From Flavobacteriaceae bacterium UBA6268 (GTDB lineage: Bacteria; Bacteroidota; Bacteroidia; Flavobacteriales; Flavobacteriaceae), in the NCBI GenBank assembly GCA_002440705.1, contig DJVA01000029.1, positions 1 through 17,904 on the forward strand: a stretch of DNA of 17,904 bases, given 5' to 3'. Shown here piece after piece: positions 13,720 through 17,904 of the stretch. How positions within the stretch are numbered: position 1 is the stretch's first letter; each line of letters starts with the position of its first letter. Both the position numbers and the translations under genes were made by a program. The notes beneath the pieces were generated by a model that saw nothing but the letters and a program-made list of their open reading frames with translations, made no database searches and was not told the origin of the DNA.

Positions 13720-15681
13720 ATGATTTTAAAAAGAAGATCATTTTTATATGTTGTCATTGCGGTATGCTTTAGCATACCGCAATGTGCATTCTCGCAAGAA
13801 GCAGCAAAAAAACGCATCGATAGTGTCCTAAAAACACTGAACGGCAAGGCCTATGAAGAAAAAAAGGATGCCTACGACTTCATCAACGAGCTGATCCTAA
13901 AAGAAAACAAGGAGGCACAATCCCTTTTTGAATATGCGATTTCCAAGGATAGCACCGATTTGGGAAGAATGGTACTCTATACCAAGTACAGTCAAAAACT
14001 TTCTCAACTTGGGCTTACGGATGATGCGTTGCAAATTAAATTGCTGGGATTGGAATTGGCAGAGAAACTTCATGACGAAACGGCGGTTATGGAATACCAT
14101 TCTTCCATTGGGATAACCTATCTGTACCAGAGTAAGCCTGATAAAGCCACCTACCATTTTAACGAGGCTCAGAAAATTGCAGAGAAAGAGGAGCATCGCG
14201 ATTATTTATGGAACATTTATTATGGTAAAGGTCTTTTGCAACTCATGCTAGGAAATGTAGAAGAAGGAACCAACAATTACCGAAAAATGTGGGAAGTCGT
14301 GAAAGAGTATCCTAACAGCTCCACCAAGCGATTTGCATTGTACATTTTAGTGGACCATTTTTCCCAAATAGATTACCCTACAGAATTGGCCATCTTTACT
14401 GAGGAACTTTCTCAACTCTACGAGGAAGTTCATCCAAACACTCCTGCCGGCCACATGCCCATCAAAAATATTTTTGAGAAAAGGGCCGACCCCTCCAACC
14501 TTCCAAGACTTAAGGAGGCCATCCGCATTAGTGATAGCCTCAACAGCATCAATTCACTCTGCTATACTTCGGTGGCACTTGCAGATACCTATGTTAAAAT
14601 GAAGCAACCGGAAAAGGCCATTCCCTATTTGGAGCGTGCCCTTCAAAAACTGAAAACTGTAAACAAGCCACAAGTAACATTGGATGTGTTAACCAAAATG
14701 GCTTCTGTAAACGAAGCAGCAGAAAAATATAAAGAAGCATACCAGTACAAAATTTTGGAAGCTACCATGCGCGATAGTGTGAATTCTAACAACATGCAAC
14801 GCAACATCGCCGAATTGGAAGTGAAGTTCGACACGGAAAAAAAAGAACGGAAAATTTTGGAGCAAGACCTTACTATAGAAAAAGAAAACCGGCAAAAACA
14901 TCAAATAATGATGGGGCTCATTGCGTTGGGCCTTCTTCTCCTGCTTTCGTTTGTCTTTTTCAGGAAACGACTCAAAGACCAAAAAACCATTGCCCAACAA
15001 AAGGAAGCCATTCAAAGCCAACAGATCGTAGAACTGCAACAAAAAAATAAATTACTTGCCTTGAACAGTATGATTGAGGGTCAGGAAGCTGAACGCCTCC
15101 GTATTGCAAAGGACTTGCACGATAGTCTTGGAGGATTGCTTGCTACAGTAAAAGCCCATTTTACGACCATACAAAAGGAAATTGAACAACTGGAAAAACT
15201 CAACATTACTGAAAAAACCAACAATTTGATTGACGAAGCCTGTATTGAGGTGCGCCGAATTTCCCATAACATGATGCCCCACGCCTTGAGCATTTCTGGA
15301 TTAAGGGGCGCTGTCGAGGACATGGCAGAAAGCCTCCGGGCCGAGGGGTACGAAGTGCAATTGGAAATTGGCAAGCTTCCCGACGCCATGGAACCCACCA
15401 AAGAAGTAATGATCTACCGCTTGCTACAAGAAATTATTTCCAACATCCGAAAACATGCCAAAGCTTCCAAACTGCTGATTCAATTATTAAGGCATCAAAA
15501 TGAATTGCACATTTTGGTCGAGGACAACGGCAAGGGATTTGATTACGACGCCGCAACTGAAAAAGGCGGACTTGGATTGAAAAGCATTAACAGCCGCGTA
15601 CAATTTTTGGACGGAACGATTCAATGGGACAGCCAATTGGAGCAGGGAACAAGTATTACCATAAACCTTCCTACCTCATGA
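13720..15681 (+). CDS. TPR-containing sensor histidine kinase (NarL/HisKA_3 family)
   Basis: A 653-residue kinase. A signal peptide or first membrane segment (MILKRRSFLYVVIAVCFSIPQCAFSQ) is followed by a presumed periplasmic helical region (about 27-350). Its TPR-like repeats include VMEYHSSIGITYLYQSKPDKATYHFNEAQKIA (about 123-154) and SVALADTYVKMKQPEKAIPYLERALQKL (about 284-311). A coiled-coil stretch (about 360-395) leads into a membrane segment (about 398-414, GLIALGLLLLLSFVFF) and a second coiled coil. The HisKA_3 motif ERLRIAKDLHDSLGGLL has phospho-acceptor His467. The ATPase domain shows the N-box EIISNIRKHAKASK (Asn575), the G1 box DNGKGFD (602-608) and the G2 motif GGLGLKSI. The gene overlaps the response regulator as ATGA. 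The stimulus is unknown. A perfect inverted repeat lies inside its signal-peptide codons at 13755-13784. Confidence 0.95.
   Translation: MILKRRSFLYVVIAVCFSIPQCAFSQEAAKKRIDSVLKTLNGKAYEEKKDAYDFINELILKENKEAQSLFEYAISKDSTDLGRMVLYTKYSQKLSQLGLTDDALQIKLLGLELAEKLHDETAVMEYHSSIGITYLYQSKPDKATYHFNEAQKIAEKEEHRDYLWNIYYGKGLLQLMLGNVEEGTNNYRKMWEVVKEYPNSSTKRFALYILVDHFSQIDYPTELAIFTEELSQLYEEVHPNTPAGHMPIKNIFEKRADPSNLPRLKEAIRISDSLNSINSLCYTSVALADTYVKMKQPEKAIPYLERALQKLKTVNKPQVTLDVLTKMASVNEAAEKYKEAYQYKILEATMRDSVNSNNMQRNIAELEVKFDTEKKERKILEQDLTIEKENRQKHQIMMGLIALGLLLLLSFVFFRKRLKDQKTIAQQKEAIQSQQIVELQQKNKLLALNSMIEGQEAERLRIAKDLHDSLGGLLATVKAHFTTIQKEIEQLEKLNITEKTNNLIDEACIEVRRISHNMMPHALSISGLRGAVEDMAESLRAEGYEVQLEIGKLPDAMEPTKEVMIYRLLQEIISNIRKHAKASKLLIQLLRHQNELHILVEDNGKGFDYDAATEKGGLGLKSINSRVQFLDGTIQWDSQLEQGTSITINLPTS
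13755..13784. repeat. Perfect 13-bp inverted repeat inside the kinase gene
   Basis: CATTGCGGTATGC (13755-13767), four bases TTTA, then GCATACCGCAATG (13772-13784). It sits 35 bases after the start codon and encodes the hydrophobic core and cleavage end of the signal peptide (VIAVCFSIPQCA). As RNA it would make a very stable tetraloop hairpin; as DNA it would be a palindromic site for a dimeric protein. Confidence 0.93.
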
Positions 15682-16319
15682 TACGTGTTTTGATTGTAGA
15701 CGACCACAAAATGGTGATCGAAGGAATGAAACTGTTGCTTCAAAATCATCCTAACATCGAAGTTGCAGGTACTGCATTGAGTGGTGAAGAAGCCATCGAC
15801 CTACTCCCAAACCTGTGTCCCGATGTAGTACTTCTGGACATCAATATGCCCGGGCTCAATGGCATTGATACCTGTAAAAAGCTTTTGGAACTTCAACCCA
15901 TCCTTAAGGTTATTGCCATTTCCATGCATAAGGAAAGTAGCCTTATTAAATTGATGCTCTCCAACGGAGCCAAGGGCTATGTTCTTAAAAACGCGGGGCA
16001 AGATGAGGTAATTGAGGCAATTGAAGCGGTCTACATGGGTAAGACCTATTTGGATGAAACCGTAAACGAAATCATTGTAAGTAGTGTTACCAGTGCAAAA
16101 TCATCTAAAGTTGAAAGTCCATTCCCCAGTCTTTCCAGAAGGGAAAAAGAAATTCTGGCCCTCATCCTAGAAGAGTATACTACTCAAGAAATTGCCGACA
16201 AACTTTTTATCAGCTTTGGCACGGTAGAGACCCACCGACGTAACATGCTCATTAAAACCGGGGCTCGAAACACGGCTGGCTTGGTACGGATTGCCTTGGA
16301 ATATGAATTGCACAAATAA
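15678..16319 (+). CDS. LuxR/NarL-type response regulator
   Basis: A 213-residue response regulator. The receiver domain (1-120) has the acidic pair Asp8-Asp9 (VLIVDDHKM), phospho-acceptor Asp54 (VVLLDINMPGLNGID), Ser82 (IAISMH) and Lys104 (GYVLKNAG). A linker leads to a LuxR-type DNA-binding domain (about 150-211): LSRREKEILALILEEYTTQEIADKLFISFGTVETHRRNMLIKTGARNTAGLV. I chose the ATG at 15678, which gives the canonical MIRVLIVDDH start and overlaps the kinase stop codon as ATGA, a sign of translational coupling. An in-frame ATG 54 bases upstream would add 18 residues unlike the family. It is the cognate partner of the upstream kinase by position. Targets are unknown; the downstream lipoprotein and the upstream secreted-protein genes are natural candidates. 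Confidence 0.96.
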   Translation: MIRVLIVDDHKMVIEGMKLLLQNHPNIEVAGTALSGEEAIDLLPNLCPDVVLLDINMPGLNGIDTCKKLLELQPILKVIAISMHKESSLIKLMLSNGAKGYVLKNAGQDEVIEAIEAVYMGKTYLDETVNEIIVSSVTSAKSSKVESPFPSLSRREKEILALILEEYTTQEIADKLFISFGTVETHRRNMLIKTGARNTAGLVRIALEYELHK

Positions 16320-16335
16320 CCAACATCGATATACC

Positions 16336-17016
16336 ATGAAAAAATTATTCGTTTTAATTGCCCTGGTTCTCTTGGGATCCTGTGCTTCTGAAAGTGAACA
16401 AAAAGGGCTTCAAGCCATTTCGGCTGAATATGAAGGAAATGCTACGTACTCCAAAAGTTTCAACAGCAGTATGGGGCAGCAAACGTTCAAGAGTTTCAAC
16501 GTTCGGTTAAGCAATTCGGCCCGAATCGATACGTTGCCTCCGGCCGTAACCACTGGAAATATTGCCCGCATGGCCTATGAATCCTTTTCGGAGAAAGAAC
16601 GTAGTTCCTACACCCATGTTTCGGTGGAACTCATCAATTCCAAAAATGACACTGCCAGTTACCAATACCCGATGAGCATTTTGCCAATCCTTGCACAAAA
16701 GGCCAAAACTTTCAAAGATTTTTCCGCGCATTTGGTGAGAAGGGATTTCAAAAAAATCGATGCGTTGAAAAACGATGAAGAGATCCCTGGGGCCATTGGG
16801 GAGCGCATTGGGATAACGCTGTCTGAAATGGAAAAGTCGTTTGGAAAATTGACCGCTTACGAATCCTTCGGAATTTCTGAAATAGAAGATGCCAAAGGAA
16901 GCGCTTATCAATACCAAGGCTATTTGGTATTTGGGAACGGCATTCGCAAACCTTACTTTGTATTTGTAGACACCAAACCTGAGGATGATAGAATGATTGG
17001 CTTCAGGGTACGCTAA
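16336..17016 (+). CDS. Lipoprotein, function unknown, in the two-component operon
   Basis: A 226-residue predicted lipoprotein. The signal peptide MKKLFVLIALVLLGSC has a lipobox with Cys16. The mature part is mixed alpha/beta with no catalytic motif that I recognise: an early TYSKSFNSSMGQQTFKSFNVRLSNS, then ARMAYESFSEKERSSYTHVSVELIN, ALKNDEEIPGAIGERIGITLSEMEKSFGKL, and a C-terminal GYLVFGNGIRKPYFVFVDTKPEDDRMIGFRVR. I use the ATG at 16336, 16 bases after the response-regulator stop; an in-frame ATG at 16291 lies inside the response-regulator gene and would add 15 residues before the signal peptide. The close spacing points to co-transcription with the kinase and regulator, so it could be an accessory sensor or an output of that system. 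It ends six bases from the convergent argS gene. Confidence 0.83.
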   Translation: MKKLFVLIALVLLGSCASESEQKGLQAISAEYEGNATYSKSFNSSMGQQTFKSFNVRLSNSARIDTLPPAVTTGNIARMAYESFSEKERSSYTHVSVELINSKNDTASYQYPMSILPILAQKAKTFKDFSAHLVRRDFKKIDALKNDEEIPGAIGERIGITLSEMEKSFGKLTAYESFGISEIEDAKGSAYQYQGYLVFGNGIRKPYFVFVDTKPEDDRMIGFRVR

Positions 17017-17022
17017 AAAAAG

Positions 17023-17904
17023 TTACATCCGCTCCGGAACTGCAATCCCTAAAAGGCCAAAAGCCGATTTGATAACAGCCGCTACTGCAGAGGCCAGCTC
17101 TATCCTAAAGGATTTTTCTACATCCGTATCGGCGCCAAGAATGGAAACGTTTTGGTAGAATGAATTGAATTCCTTCACCAAATCGTAGGTGTAATTGGCA
17201 ATTAGTGCCGGACTATAGCTGGATGCAGCTTCTTGGACTTTTTCGGGAAAGGACTGTAGTTGCTTCAGCAGTTCCTTTTCCTTTTCATGCAGCTTAAGCG
17301 ACGTTATTGGCGCCTTTGATGAAATACCAGACTCGTTGGCTTTTCTGAGAATCGACTGAATCCTTGCGTAGGTATATTGTATGAAAGGACCAGTATTTCC
17401 TTGAAAATCGACACTTTCATTAGGATCGAACAACATGCGTTTTCTGGGATCCACTTTCAACATAAAATACTTCAAGGCCCCCATCCCAATGGTTTTGTAA
17501 AGTTGCTCTTTTTCGGTTTCAGAAAGATCATCGATCTTCCCCAACTCTTCCGAAATACTTTTGGCCGTTTGGCTCATTTCGGCTATTAAGTCGTCTGCAT
17601 CGACCACCGTACCTTCTCTACTCTTCATTTTTCCACTGGGTAAATCCACCATCCCATAACTCAAATGATACAAATGCTCGGCCCAGCTATAGCCCAGTTT
17701 CTTCAAAATCAAAAACAAGACTTTGAAATGGTAATCCTGCTCGTTCCCAACGGTATAAATCATTCCATTTACATCGGGATGGTCTTTAACCCGTTGAATG
17801 GCCGTACCAATGTCCTGGGTCATGTAGACCGCTGTCCCATCACTACGCAGTACCAACTTTTCATCCAGTCCGTCATCGGTTAAATCGCACCACACCGAAC
17901 CATC
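17023..17904 (-). CDS. argS: Arginine--tRNA ligase (3' part; runs off right edge)
   Basis: The C-terminal 293 residues of a class I aminoacyl-tRNA synthetase that charges tRNA-Arg in the cytoplasm. The reading frame is open to the window edge (DGSVWCDLTDDGLDEKLVLRSDGT) and the true start is outside. Visible features are the catalytic-core segment YMTQDIGTAIQR, the KMSKS-equivalent loop SGKMKSREGT, VDFQGNTGPFIQYTYARIQSILRKA at the join to the anticodon-binding domain, and the all-helical DALR-type domain ending AFGLLGIAVPERM, a typical ArgRS C-terminus. The fragment looks intact. It is convergent with the lipoprotein gene at 16336, with no room for a separate terminator. Confidence 0.96.
   Translation of the reverse strand, partial: DGSVWCDLTDDGLDEKLVLRSDGTAVYMTQDIGTAIQRVKDHPDVNGMIYTVGNEQDYHFKVLFLILKKLGYSWAEHLYHLSYGMVDLPSGKMKSREGTVVDADDLIAEMSQTAKSISEELGKIDDLSETEKEQLYKTIGMGALKYFMLKVDPRKRMLFDPNESVDFQGNTGPFIQYTYARIQSILRKANESGISSKAPITSLKLHEKEKELLKQLQSFPEKVQEAASSYSPALIANYTYDLVKEFNSFYQNVSILGADTDVEKSFRIELASAVAAVIKSAFGLLGIAVPERM

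Noticed and set aside
15648..15675. GGTAGGAA and TTGTT on the minus strand near the end of the kinase gene
   Set aside because: Spacing is 17 bases, only the minimal core matches, and it would produce an antisense transcript with no gene in front of it. Most likely chance.
1..17904. CRISPR arrays, tRNA or rRNA genes, insertion sequences
   Set aside because: No regularly spaced direct repeats, no tRNA-like cloverleaf segments in the short intergenic gaps, and no transposase-like protein were found.

Overview
The window looks like chromosomal DNA from a Bacteroidota bacterium, most likely a member of the Flavobacteriaceae. Four things point there: a textbook Bacteroidota housekeeping promoter (TTTG-N19-TATCTTTG) in front of ffh, many lipoprotein signal peptides, FecI/FecR/TonB-receptor operons whose FecR proteins end in a DUF4974-like domain, and a TPR-containing NarL-family histidine kinase. 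Genus cannot be read from the sequence. The edges are housekeeping genes: the 5' part of ffh on the left (minus strand) and the 3' part of argS on the right (minus strand). Everything between them is accessory signalling and cell-surface material.

Left part (about 1-1600): ffh, and divergent from it a small membrane-anchored TPR protein that ends in a bidirectional hairpin terminator.

Centre (about 1615-12433): two paralogous copies of one cassette in tandem. Each has a minus-strand lipoprotein gene divergent from a plus-strand operon of an ECF sigma factor, a FecR-type anti-sigma factor and a large TonB-dependent transducer with an N-terminal STN domain. Neither copy has a SusD gene. In each copy a nearly identical promoter-like element occurs twice: once in front of the divergent lipoprotein gene, and once between the sigma gene and its anti-sigma gene. 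Cassette 1 uses GGGTAGGAATTTT-N9-ATTGTT at both sites; cassette 2 uses GGTAGGGTAAAA-N8-AACTGTTT at both sites. Both reduce to GGTAGG-N16-YTGTT. The simplest reading is that each sigma factor has its own promoter and drives its anti-sigma/receptor genes plus one dedicated lipoprotein operon, while the sigma gene itself starts from a housekeeping-type -10. The lipoproteins share an unrecognised N-terminal region of four repeats, each carrying an F/Y-P motif. In cassette 2 the lipoprotein has gained two copies of a lipocalin-like domain, and a second small lipoprotein downstream carries a third copy.

Right part (about 12545-17016): two small secreted proteins of unknown function, then a two-component system (TPR sensor kinase and NarL/LuxR-type response regulator overlapping by ATGA) followed by a lipoprotein gene. 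A perfect 13-bp inverted repeat lies inside the signal-peptide codons of the kinase gene. No tRNA, rRNA, CRISPR array or insertion sequence was seen. No stretch without a gene exceeds about 111 bases.
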